A stretch of DNA of 64,000 nucleotides from Thalassotalea sp. ND16A. Its GTDB lineage: Bacteria > Pseudomonadota > Gammaproteobacteria > Enterobacterales > Alteromonadaceae. Made by a program: the position numbers and the translations under genes. Numbering within the stretch: the stretch's first letter is position 1; the number at the start of each line of letters is the position of its first letter. The stretch covers positions 1 through 64,000 of the forward strand of contig NZ_JQDZ01000068.1 of the NCBI RefSeq assembly GCF_000764205.1, read 5' to 3'. Under the pieces are notes generated by a model, which saw nothing but the letters and a program-made list of their open reading frames with translations, was not told the DNA's origin and ran no database searches. Shown piece by piece: positions 46,180-54,109 of the stretch.

Positions 46180-46845
46180 ATGCGAATTTTGTTGGTTGAA
46201 GACGATTACAAACTAGCCCAAGACCTGCAGCAATCCTTGCGCAAGGCGGGGTTAGCTGTTGACCATGTCTCAACCGGCAAAGAAGCCATGTTAGCCCTGG
46301 AACATCCCGAAACTGATGCCGTGATCCTTGAGTTGAGTTTACCTGATATTGACGGTATTGAAGTATTGAAAAAAATCAGGAAACAGAAACTGAATGTACC
46401 GGTCATTATCTTGACCGTCAGAGGCTCGATTGAACACAAGGTAATGGGGCTCGATGGTGGCGCCGATGATTATTTGGTTAAGCCCTTCCATATGTCGGAG
46501 TTACTGGCGCGAATCAGGGTGATTGAACGCCGGTTGGGGACGGCCACAACATCGATAATAAAGATCGGCCCGGTTGAGCTCGATACCGTGGCTCATTCGC
46601 TAAAGGTTGTAGATCATTCGTCTGAATTATCCAAAAAAGAATATATGGTTCTTAAGGTATTAATGGTGAACGCCGGCAGAATTTTGTCCAGGGAACAAAT
46701 TGAAACTCACCTTTACGATTGGGGCGAAGAAATTGCCAGTAATGCGATTGAAGTGCATATTCATAATTTACGGAAAAAATTACCGCACCAATTTATCAAG
46801 ACAGTGCGTGGTGTTGGTTATACTGTCAAGAAAAGCGATGAGTAA
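46180..46845 (+). CDS. Atypical OmpR/PmrA-type response regulator with Glu at the phospho-site
   Basis: The 221-residue protein has a receiver domain (MRILLVEDDYKLAQDLQQSL) and a winged-helix DNA-binding domain (SKKEYMVLKVLMVNAGRILSREQIETHLY .. HNLRKKLPHQFIKTVRGVGY) of the QseB/PmrA/TctD group. The acidic pair, switch Thr (VIILTVRG) and Lys (YLVKPFH) are kept, but the usual VILDLxLP is VILELSLP, so Glu51 replaces the phosphorylated Asp (codon GAG at 46330). No histidine kinase gene is adjacent. Two exact PmrA-type boxes precede the next two transcription units. ATG 46174 is a possible start two codons earlier. Confidence 0.9.
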   Translation: MRILLVEDDYKLAQDLQQSLRKAGLAVDHVSTGKEAMLALEHPETDAVILELSLPDIDGIEVLKKIRKQKLNVPVIILTVRGSIEHKVMGLDGGADDYLVKPFHMSELLARIRVIERRLGTATTSIIKIGPVELDTVAHSLKVVDHSSELSKKEYMVLKVLMVNAGRILSREQIETHLYDWGEEIASNAIEVHIHNLRKKLPHQFIKTVRGVGYTVKKSDE

Positions 46846-47036
46846 TAGATTTTAGCCTCGACCCTCCCGATTATATCCATACAGAAAATACCCTCCCATT
46901 ATCACTTAGTTGTTTTCCGAATTTATTTTCTCTGGTAAATGAAAATAAATTTTATTAGGGGAATTAGCGACTTCAGGCGTTTAGTGAATAGAATTACATT
47001 AAATTACAAAATAAAGCTTGTGGGAGTTATTAATAA

Positions 47037-47105
47037 CAGGCTATTTTATATACAGAAATCAGGCTGTTTAATATACAGAAAGCAGGCTGTTTTATATACA
47101 GAAAT
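47037..47105 (+). repeat. Three 23-bp direct repeats upstream of an activator box
   Basis: Units at 47037-47059, 47060-47082 and 47083-47105 share CAGGCTRTTTWATATACAGA. Each has an imperfect dyad CTGT/ACAG around an AT core. They end 8 bp before the PmrA-type box, at about two helical turns per unit, so they are probably further regulator sites. Confidence 0.6.
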
Positions 47106-47113
47106 CTGGGCTA

Positions 47114-47146
47114 TTTAAGTTTATCTTAAGTTTAATCCCGTAATAT
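47114..47146 (+). promoter_or_regulatory. PmrA/QseB-type box and -10 of the ferredoxin/FAD operon
   Basis: TTTAAG (47114-47119), 5 bp, CTTAAG (47125-47130), then 10 bp and TAATAT (47141-47146). The direct repeat matches the published PmrA consensus YTTAAK-N5-YTTAAK and takes the place of the -35, the geometry of activation by OmpR-family regulators. The start codon lies about 290 bp further on. Confidence 0.7.
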
Positions 47147-47440
47147 TCGGCGCTGGATTTTGGCAGGCAGTTTTGCCGATAATCAACAAACTAAACACTT
47201 CAGCAATGATCCCGTGCCAAACAGGTAAATGCTCCTGCGCTAGGATTGTTCTGAATAAAAGTTACACGCGGCGGTACAAATATTAACCGTTAGTATCCGC
47301 TACAGGCTTATGTACCAAGTATAAAGCCAAGCTCAGAGAGCGCAATTATTTTAAGGTAGAAATTTACTTGATCAACCTAACAACAATAAGGTTTGAACTT
47401 ATCAAACCATTTTTAAATGCCACAGGGCGTAGGGGGGCTT

Positions 47441-48760
47441 ATGTCTAGTTGGATGACTGCTTCCGCTATTTATCTTACGCCACTGTTATTGATATTCTTT
47501 TATTATGGCACGAAGAAAAAGGCCCGTCACAATTCAAGCCGGCAGTTTTTGGCTCAGGCACAAGAAGATGGCCTCACCGAGCCAGTCAGTATGCATCCGG
47601 TTATCGATACCGCAAAATGTCTGGGCTGCGGCTCCTGTGTCAGGGCGTGTCCGGAACATAATGTACTGGGGATGATCGACAATAAAGCTCATCTGGTTAA
47701 CCCTGCCGACTGTATCGGTCACGGCGTTTGCCAAATCGACTGTCCGCACGATGCCATCACGCTGGTGTTTGGCACCGAAACTCGTGGTGTCGACATTCCC
47801 GAGTTATCGCCTGAATTTGAGACCAATATCCCGGGAATTTTTATTGCCGGCGAACTTGGTGGCATGGGCTTGATCAAGAATGCGATAGAGCAAGGACGCC
47901 AGGCGATGGATGCCATCGTTAACAAGACCAAAGGAGCAGCTTCGGACAATAAGGATGTGCTTGATTGCCTGATCGTGGGCTCGGGACCGGCAGGACTGGC
48001 CGCGACACTGGGCGCGATGGAGAAAAAACTGAATGTTGTGACCATAGATCAAGATGCTATTGGTGGTACCGTCAGTCACTTTCCTCGGGGAAAACTGGTG
48101 ATGACGTCTCCTGCCACCATGCCTATGGTTGGTCGGGTTAAATTTAAAGAAACCACTAAAGAAAAGTTGATGGAATTTTGGCTTGAGCTGATCGAGAAGC
48201 ACTCGGTAAAAATTAACGAAAACGAAGCCATGCTCGATATTCAAAAAAATTCAGACGGTAGTTTTGCTGTGATCACCGCCAAGCAAACTTACCAGACGAA
48301 AAGTGTCTTGCTGGCGATTGGTCGTCGTGGCTCTCCCCGAAAACTTGGCATCGATGGCGAAGAATTATCGAAAGTTGTTTATCGCTTGGTGGATGCTGAA
48401 CAGTACGCCGGCGATGACGTGCTGGTAGTTGGTGGCGGCGATAGTGCGTTGGAAGCGGCCTGTAGTATCGCTGAGCTTGGTAGCAGCCGGGTGACGCTAT
48501 CGTACCGAAGCGAAGCCTTTGGCCGGGCCAAGAAAAAAAACCGGGAGTGGATCGAGAGGTTGACATCTAATGGTCAACTAAAACTGTTAATGAGTTCGAC
48601 CGTCAAACAGATCAGTCAGCATCAGGTTGAAATTGACTGCCAGGGTGAGCTATTAACTCTGCCCAATAATGCGGTGATTGTTTGTGCGGGTGGCGTGTTG
48701 CCAAGTCCGTTTCTGAAAAAAGTAGGTATAGAGGTTTCGACAAAATATGGCACTCAATAA
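47441..48760 (+). CDS. Membrane-anchored ferredoxin/FAD oxidoreductase
   Basis: The 439-residue protein starts MSSWMTASAIYLTPLLLIFF, one N-terminal membrane helix followed by KKK, so the rest is cytoplasmic. Residues about 55-100 are a double ferredoxin domain: CLGCGSCVRACP, and CIGHGVCQIDCP in which His stands for the second Cys. After GIFIAGELGGMGLIKNAIEQG comes a thioredoxin-reductase-like flavoprotein (CLIVGSGPAGLAATLG, VLVVGGGDSALEAA) without a CxxC redox pair. It could pass electrons from NAD(P)H to a membrane partner. AGGGGGG lies just before ATG 47441, favouring it over 47417. The next gene overlaps its end by 14 bp. Confidence 0.85.
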   Translation: MSSWMTASAIYLTPLLLIFFYYGTKKKARHNSSRQFLAQAQEDGLTEPVSMHPVIDTAKCLGCGSCVRACPEHNVLGMIDNKAHLVNPADCIGHGVCQIDCPHDAITLVFGTETRGVDIPELSPEFETNIPGIFIAGELGGMGLIKNAIEQGRQAMDAIVNKTKGAASDNKDVLDCLIVGSGPAGLAATLGAMEKKLNVVTIDQDAIGGTVSHFPRGKLVMTSPATMPMVGRVKFKETTKEKLMEFWLELIEKHSVKINENEAMLDIQKNSDGSFAVITAKQTYQTKSVLLAIGRRGSPRKLGIDGEELSKVVYRLVDAEQYAGDDVLVVGGGDSALEAACSIAELGSSRVTLSYRSEAFGRAKKKNREWIERLTSNGQLKLLMSSTVKQISQHQVEIDCQGELLTLPNNAVIVCAGGVLPSPFLKKVGIEVSTKYGTQ

Positions 48761-50708
48761 ACTTAAATTATCGGTCCTTGGATATTTGGCATTCTCTTGT
48801 TTAATGCCGGTTAATGCCGCAGAGCGGCTACCTGTCGAGGTGCAGCAACAATTGTTATCCGGCGATCATTCGCAGGCACTAACGCAACTGCGCGAGTTAG
48901 CGACAGCTGGAAATTCACTGGCTCAGTACCAACTCGCCTTATTTTATCTCGATGGTCAGGCTGTGACTCAGTCGGCCAAACAAGCTGAACAATTATTACT
49001 GCAGGCGGCAGACAAAAATAATAAAGCCAGTTATCTGCTAGGCTCACTCTATGCCAGCGGCAAGCAGCTAAATCGGAATTTGCCGGAAGCCAGGCGATAT
49101 CTCGAACAATCGGATAATGATGGTAACGCAATGGCTGGGCAACTCCTGGATCAATTGTTTGCGCAGACCGACACTTCGGTCGAAAATTCGCAACAGCTGC
49201 AGCATTTATTTGAACAGATGATCAAACGCGGTGAACTAGTCAAGGCTATTAAGCTGCATCAACAAGGCGCCCTGCTCGATGCTAAAAATGCCGATGGTGA
49301 CACGCCACTGTTAATTGCCGTCAAAAATAAGCAAGATGACGTGGCGCTGTGGTTAATGCAACAACCCCTCAATCTCGATGATCAAGATATCTCTGGTAAC
49401 AGCGCATTACATACCGCAGTGGCCAATAACCAAGCTAATGTTAGTAATATTTTAATTAGAAATAAAGCCAATATTAATATTACCAACAACAAAAAGCAGA
49501 CACCTTTGATCTTAGCTACCATTGCTGGTAATTCTGCCATAGCGCAGAATTTGATCAACAAAGATGCAAATACAAGCACCAGGGATGTTACCGGCAAAGC
49601 TGCGATTAATTACGCCGCGCTCGCGGGGATCGATTTGATCTTTAACGTAGCGCAGGCCAGTGAGGACAAACAGCCACTGAGCGAAGAGCAGCTAAACATT
49701 AGATTACAAGCATTAACGCAACAGGCAACAGATGAAAAGAGTCCTTATTATAATTGGCCGGTTTTATCGATCGCTGTTGCCCAGAAGCAGTCAGAATTAA
49801 TCGATCACCTTATTGTTGCTGGGCAAGATCTGTGGCAAACCAATCCCCAAAACGACAATGTACTAGCCATCGCTATTAACTCTGGCGAGACGGAACTTGC
49901 ACTCGCCTTGCTGCAACATTCTGAGTCAGGTATATCGCAACAGGACCCGTTGACAGAGTTATTTGAAGTCGCAATTAAGCAAAATAATGCTGAAGTGGTA
50001 GCCAAACTGCTTGAGCTCACTGACGTTGAGCCACTGAAGAAATTGCCGATTGAGCAAACCCCTTTATGGTTTGCGATCCTGCATGATACTCCGGATATCG
50101 CGAAGCTATTGATGCCTAAGTTACCACCAGATAACCGTCTCGACGCTCTGCAGCGCTCCTACCTGCTGCTGGCAGCAGAATTGAATAGGTCAGAAATCAG
50201 TCTGCTGCTTGTGGCAAGCGGTCTTGAAGTTAACCAACAAGATGTCAAGGGGCGTTCGGCACTCTGGTATGCCGCCAATCTTGGCAATAGCGCGACAATG
50301 AATATTTTGTTATACAAAAACAGTGTGGTCGACATGCCTGACGAGGAAGGATATACCCCGTTATTGCAGTCTGTCATTAACGATTGCTTAGAATGTGTTA
50401 AAGCACTATTAATGAAAGGCGCAGATGCCGAGTTACAATCATCGAACGGCAATTCAGCGCTGATGCTCGCCGCTCAGGGCAAAGACAAAATATTACAATT
50501 GATCCTGGCACAGCAGGTGGATATTCAGAGCCGAAATAATCAAAGCCAGACGCCACTGTTATTGGCGGTAAAAAGTAATAGCCTTGGCTGTGTTAAGCTG
50601 TTGCTAGAAGCGGGGGCTAATCCAGAGCGAAAAAATTCCAATGGCGAAAATTCATTCGATTTGGCTAAATCAAACCAGGCCATGTTGACGTTACTGGAAG
50701 CCGTTTAA
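48747..50708 (+). CDS. Periplasmic Sel1/ankyrin-repeat protein
   Basis: The 653-residue protein has a signal peptide (about 25 residues, ending PVNAAER). Residues 30-135 are Sel1-type TPR repeats (NSLAQYQLALFYLDGQAV, NKASYLLGSLYASGKQLNRN). About ten ankyrin repeats follow, seen as DGDTPLLIAVKNKQDDVA, SGNSALHTAVANNQANV, KGRSALWYAANLGNSATM, EGYTPLLQSVINDCLE, QSQTPLLLAVKSNSLG. Both repeat types are protein-binding scaffolds, so it may hold cytochrome or barrel partners in place in the periplasm. It overlaps the oxidoreductase gene by 14 bp and is followed by a strong terminator. Confidence 0.85.
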   Translation: MALNKLKLSVLGYLAFSCLMPVNAAERLPVEVQQQLLSGDHSQALTQLRELATAGNSLAQYQLALFYLDGQAVTQSAKQAEQLLLQAADKNNKASYLLGSLYASGKQLNRNLPEARRYLEQSDNDGNAMAGQLLDQLFAQTDTSVENSQQLQHLFEQMIKRGELVKAIKLHQQGALLDAKNADGDTPLLIAVKNKQDDVALWLMQQPLNLDDQDISGNSALHTAVANNQANVSNILIRNKANINITNNKKQTPLILATIAGNSAIAQNLINKDANTSTRDVTGKAAINYAALAGIDLIFNVAQASEDKQPLSEEQLNIRLQALTQQATDEKSPYYNWPVLSIAVAQKQSELIDHLIVAGQDLWQTNPQNDNVLAIAINSGETELALALLQHSESGISQQDPLTELFEVAIKQNNAEVVAKLLELTDVEPLKKLPIEQTPLWFAILHDTPDIAKLLMPKLPPDNRLDALQRSYLLLAAELNRSEISLLLVASGLEVNQQDVKGRSALWYAANLGNSATMNILLYKNSVVDMPDEEGYTPLLQSVINDCLECVKALLMKGADAELQSSNGNSALMLAAQGKDKILQLILAQQVDIQSRNNQSQTPLLLAVKSNSLGCVKLLLEAGANPERKNSNGENSFDLAKSNQAMLTLLEAV

Positions 50709-50761
50709 AAGCATTTTTTGTACTGATTGGTATAACATTATATTGCATTGACCATACTGTT

Positions 50762-50785
50762 AACACCGCTACGGCGGTGTTTTTG
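50762..50785 (+). terminator. Terminator of the oxidoreductase-ankyrin operon
   Basis: AACACCGC and GCGGTGTT close on TACG, giving the very stable C(UACG)G tetraloop, followed by a T-run. Confidence 0.9.
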
Positions 50786-50845
50786 CTTTGCATCAGCAAC
50801 CAACCAGCGTCGGCTCCCGACTTGCGCTGTATGTTCATAATTTAG

Positions 50846-51020
50846 ATACCAATTCCGACAATTTATTGGTCAATTTAGAGCTTTGAAAGAGGCGAGTTTA
50901 AAAGGCTTATCTACTGCGTTATAGATTTTAACAAGGGAATAACCCTTCTTTGCAATCAATGCCTTGTATATAAACCTTTTAATTCTCGCTAAATGGTCAA
51001 TCAATTATCGGACTTGGTAT
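50846..51020. mobile_element. MITE-like palindromic element 2
   Basis: This 175-bp non-coding unit has imperfect inverted ends: ATACCAATTCCGACAATT on the left, and the inverse of ATACCAAGTCCGATAATT on the right, similar for about 35 bp. The outermost ATACCAA matches element 1 at 30711. No clear target duplication was found. Confidence 0.65.
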
Positions 51021-51143
51021 TACACCCAATTTTCCTTCACTATGTTAATTGGTTGTGAGCCTGATTATCTGCTCGATCAGGGAATGTAAACGACATGTTA
51101 TTTTTTGTATCAATTACCTTCTTTTTGTTACCTGGGGGTGTTA

Positions 51144-51176
51144 TTTAAGATTTCCTTAAGTTTCAGACCGTACAAT
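51144..51176 (+). promoter_or_regulatory. Second PmrA/QseB-type box and -10, upstream of the LysM/barrel gene
   Basis: TTTAAG (51144-51149), 5 bp, CTTAAG (51155-51160), 10 bp, TACAAT (51171-51176): the same boxes and the same spacing as at 47114. The sequences around both sites are recognisably related, so one arose by duplication of the other. Confidence 0.7.
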
Positions 51177-51258
51177 TCTACGCCATTAACGGTACGGGAT
51201 TTAACCAGAATTAGAAGGTATTCTAATCAGCATAAACCATTGGTTTGTGTATCAGGTT

Positions 51259-51283
51259 TAAAAACGTCCCAAGAGACCGTTTT
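51259..51283 (+). terminator. Attenuator-like hairpin in the long leader
   Basis: AAAAAC/GTTTTT and GTC/GAC pair with one bulged base, ending in a T-rich run, about 80 bp after the promoter and 380 bp before the LysM gene. It may attenuate transcription. Confidence 0.45.
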
Positions 51284-51377
51284 TATTCTGAAGGTGTGAA
51301 TTTACTCGATGATGTTAACAACAATAAAAAGAAAGCTTATTGAGCCGTATCATAATACAGCCAGGCCAAAGGAGTCT

Positions 51378-51654
51378 TATGTCTAGCTGCTTTTCTACCT
51401 CAATTCTTTCCGATATTCCTTTACTGCGTAGCTGTTGCTATGGAGCGTAAGGACAAAAGAAAACCACTCTGAACGTTAAATTGTGTCGGTTGCGATGTTA
51501 ATGATTGGCTAGCCAATCATCATTAAAAAGCCAACAGCGATATATTTTCCTGTCCTCAAGCAAATAGCTTGTGTCGGGCCTTGTCATCAACATCAATACA
51601 AGGCCGGTTATCATCAGGGCAAAATTAACGAGCAAAGTATTAGCCAAAAGTGAG
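51378..51654 (+). pseudogene. Decayed paralogue of the ferredoxin/FAD gene start
   Basis: After AAAGGAGTCTT an ATG opens MSSCFSTSILSDIPLLRSCC and stops after 23 codons. At DNA level the stretch CTTATGTCTAGYTGS and the bases before it match the start of the gene at 47441. Further on, out of frame, Cys-rich bits survive: CVGCDVND near 51482 and CVGPCHQHQ near 51571. With the duplicated promoter this suggests a copied redox gene that has since decayed; what is left probably serves as a leader for the next gene. Confidence 0.5.
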
Positions 51655-51662
51655 TTTAATAA

Positions 51663-53804
51663 ATGAATAAAAAATGCAGTCTATCAGTCATTATCAGCCT
51701 ATTGTTGGGTACCAGTTACAACTGTATGGCCAGTGAGGCACAGTACAGCCTGAATGGAAATATTGAGCATCAGATCGCTCCCAATGAAAATTTATTCACG
51801 GTATCAAAAAACTACAATATCACCTTGGCAAATTTACAGGCCTGGAATAATATTGACGACGTGAACCAAGTTGCCTTAGGGCAAAGGATCAGCTTGCGCG
51901 ATCCGACTCTGGTGCAAATGGGTTCTAAGACAAATGATACATCAGGGTCTGCTAAGCAGGACACACAAGCAGCAAACCGTCAACAGCAGCCCCCAACAGG
52001 CAATAACCGTCAAAATATCATTACCGAACATGTGATCGCTCCGGGCGAAACCTTATACAAGGTATCAAAAACCTACAATATCAGCATGGCAAACCTGCAG
52101 GAATGGAATAATATTGAAGATGTTAGCCAGGTTGCCGTAGGGCAAACAATACGCCTGCGATCGCCAATGTGGAAGCCCACAGAAGTTGTGCAAACTGAAA
52201 ATCCGAAGAAAAAAATTGAAACCGCGCTGGCTACCGGTGAATATCGTCTGGCAATCAGTTTATTAACCAAGGCGCTCGATCAAGGCAGTGTTGCTGACCA
52301 GCAGTTCGCCCTGGAGTTTTTGGGGGTTGCGCGGGAAAAAAATGGCCAAAAGGCCTTTGCCAAACAGACTTACCAAAAATATCTAAGCAAGTATCCAGAT
52401 TCCGAAACCGCAGCAAGAGTTAAAGGCAGACTCGATAGCTTGATCGGCCTTGAGACGATGAGCAAAGACCGGACGCTAAAAAAAGGCCAGAGTAAGAGGA
52501 AAAAAGCGAATGCCTCGTTTACCCGCGGCAGTCTGGCAACCGACTATCGTAAAGGCATATTGACCAATGACAGTGGTCATAGTGATGCTACTATGTCGTT
52601 GGTAAGTGTCGATTTGGATGCCAGAGGTCGTCATGAAACAGACGATTATGATCTCGGCTTCAGAGCTTCATTAGGCCACTACCAAGATTTAATGGATGAC
52701 GCGGGTGATACCAGTGAACAACTGCGCTACTTGTATATTTCTGCCAATAGCAAAGACAACTTATATCAAATGCAATTGGGCCGGCAACGTAGCCGTGGCA
52801 AAGGCATCTTTGGTCGGTTTGACGGTGTGGTGTTAAGCACCGAAACGATGCCAGGGGTACAATTTAACTTTGTCGCCGGCTACCCGGTGGCATCGACCAA
52901 AGACACCTCTTTGGATTCGGAACGAAAGTTTTACGGCTTAAGTATGGACGTCGTCGATTGGTGGCCAGGCTTAGAATTGAACATGTTCGTCTTTGAACAG
53001 TCGATCAATGATATGACAGATCGCCGGGCAGTCGGTGGAGAAGTTAATTATTATCAGAATGGCACGTCAATAAATTCGATGATTGACTACGATATTTTCT
53101 ACAGCGAACTAAATGCATTACTGTTATCGGGCAGTCATGTAACCGATTCGCAGCAACGCTTTAGTTGGTCAATGAATTATCGGAAGAGTCCTTACATGAG
53201 CACACGTAATGCGCTTATCGGGCAAACTGCCGACAGTTTTGCCGAGTTGCAGAACTTGTTCATCACCGACGAAGAAATTTTAGATCTTGCTTTAGACAGA
53301 ACACTGGAAAGTAAATCAGCGTCCGTTGAATTTAGCCAGCCGTTTGCTGAGGATTATTATGTAAACGCCCGTGTCACCTATATGGATCTGTCTGGTGCCC
53401 CCGAATCTGGTGGTGTGCCTGAGATCAGCGAGACCGGTGAGCAGTATTATTATGATCTGTCGCTGGGGGCGAATAAACTTTACAGCCTTAATGACAATAA
53501 CGTATTGGGCTTACGTTATTCCGACCTGTCCGGCTCTGAGGTTTATTCCATTTACGCCACTAGCCGGTATCGCTGGAATGAGTCGCTGACAATCATGCCG
53601 AAATTAAGGTATGACAATCGCGATAATAGTAATGGCACCAGCCAGGAAAATATTGCACCAACGGTGAGAATTCAATATCAGAATCTTCAGCACTATTTTT
53701 ACAGTGATGTGGGAGCCATTTTTTATAGCTCGGAATCGGATCTGTTTCCGACCCAAAAATCTACCCACTCTTTTCTTTATCTGGGCTACAGATATTATTT
53801 TTAA
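51663..53804 (+). CDS. LysM-domain outer-membrane beta-barrel protein
   Basis: The 713-residue protein has a signal peptide (about 23 residues, ending CMASEA). Two LysM domains follow (HQIAPNENLFTVSKNYNITLANLQAWNNI near 35-75 and HVIAPGETLYKVSKTYNISMANLQEWNNI near 122-165), which bind peptidoglycan. A short TPR-like helical part (about 178-260) comes next. From about residue 285 to the end alternating strands form a barrel (LVSVDLDARGRHETDDYDLGF..), ending YLGYRYYF, an outer-membrane insertion signal. It could be the outer-membrane sheath of a porin-cytochrome conduit, anchored to the cell wall by LysM. No heme motif is present in it. Confidence 0.85.
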   Translation: MNKKCSLSVIISLLLGTSYNCMASEAQYSLNGNIEHQIAPNENLFTVSKNYNITLANLQAWNNIDDVNQVALGQRISLRDPTLVQMGSKTNDTSGSAKQDTQAANRQQQPPTGNNRQNIITEHVIAPGETLYKVSKTYNISMANLQEWNNIEDVSQVAVGQTIRLRSPMWKPTEVVQTENPKKKIETALATGEYRLAISLLTKALDQGSVADQQFALEFLGVAREKNGQKAFAKQTYQKYLSKYPDSETAARVKGRLDSLIGLETMSKDRTLKKGQSKRKKANASFTRGSLATDYRKGILTNDSGHSDATMSLVSVDLDARGRHETDDYDLGFRASLGHYQDLMDDAGDTSEQLRYLYISANSKDNLYQMQLGRQRSRGKGIFGRFDGVVLSTETMPGVQFNFVAGYPVASTKDTSLDSERKFYGLSMDVVDWWPGLELNMFVFEQSINDMTDRRAVGGEVNYYQNGTSINSMIDYDIFYSELNALLLSGSHVTDSQQRFSWSMNYRKSPYMSTRNALIGQTADSFAELQNLFITDEEILDLALDRTLESKSASVEFSQPFAEDYYVNARVTYMDLSGAPESGGVPEISETGEQYYYDLSLGANKLYSLNDNNVLGLRYSDLSGSEVYSIYATSRYRWNESLTIMPKLRYDNRDNSNGTSQENIAPTVRIQYQNLQHYFYSDVGAIFYSSESDLFPTQKSTHSFLYLGYRYYF

Positions 53805-54109
53805 CTTCTCGCTTGTCCCGCAATCAACAAATCGGCAGAATGCATGGACGCATTTTGTCGTAAATAAACGCTATTGTGTTGTTCCTGCCGCCAGATATTA
53901 TTCGTGATGCACCCGACTGATTAAACATTTTGCTGCTGTGCTTATTGTGGCTGACTCGCCGCCAAACCGGGTGCAATATTGTTTTAAAATGATTACCTCT
54001 CTGATCGTTTATAGCACGGCTAAATTCGCACAATAACAGACACTTTTGTCCGGCAGAGTCCGCCGCAAAAGCCGGCTCTAACCTCAGACTGTTCTCTTCT
54101 CCTCATTCA
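53805..54109. other. Convergent intergenic region with a GC-rich hairpin
   Basis: This 305-bp gap separates the barrel gene and the large cytochrome gene. A weak hairpin (GAG-CCG / CGG-CTC with a bulge, 54056-54078) lies near the cytochrome stop and may terminate transcription. No gene was seen. Confidence 0.35.

Noticed and set aside
47037-47105. Short CRISPR array
   Set aside because: The 23-bp units are directly adjacent without spacers.
51105-51299. 64-codon frame overlapping the second PmrA-type box
   Set aside because: It covers the promoter and -10 and has no family resemblance.
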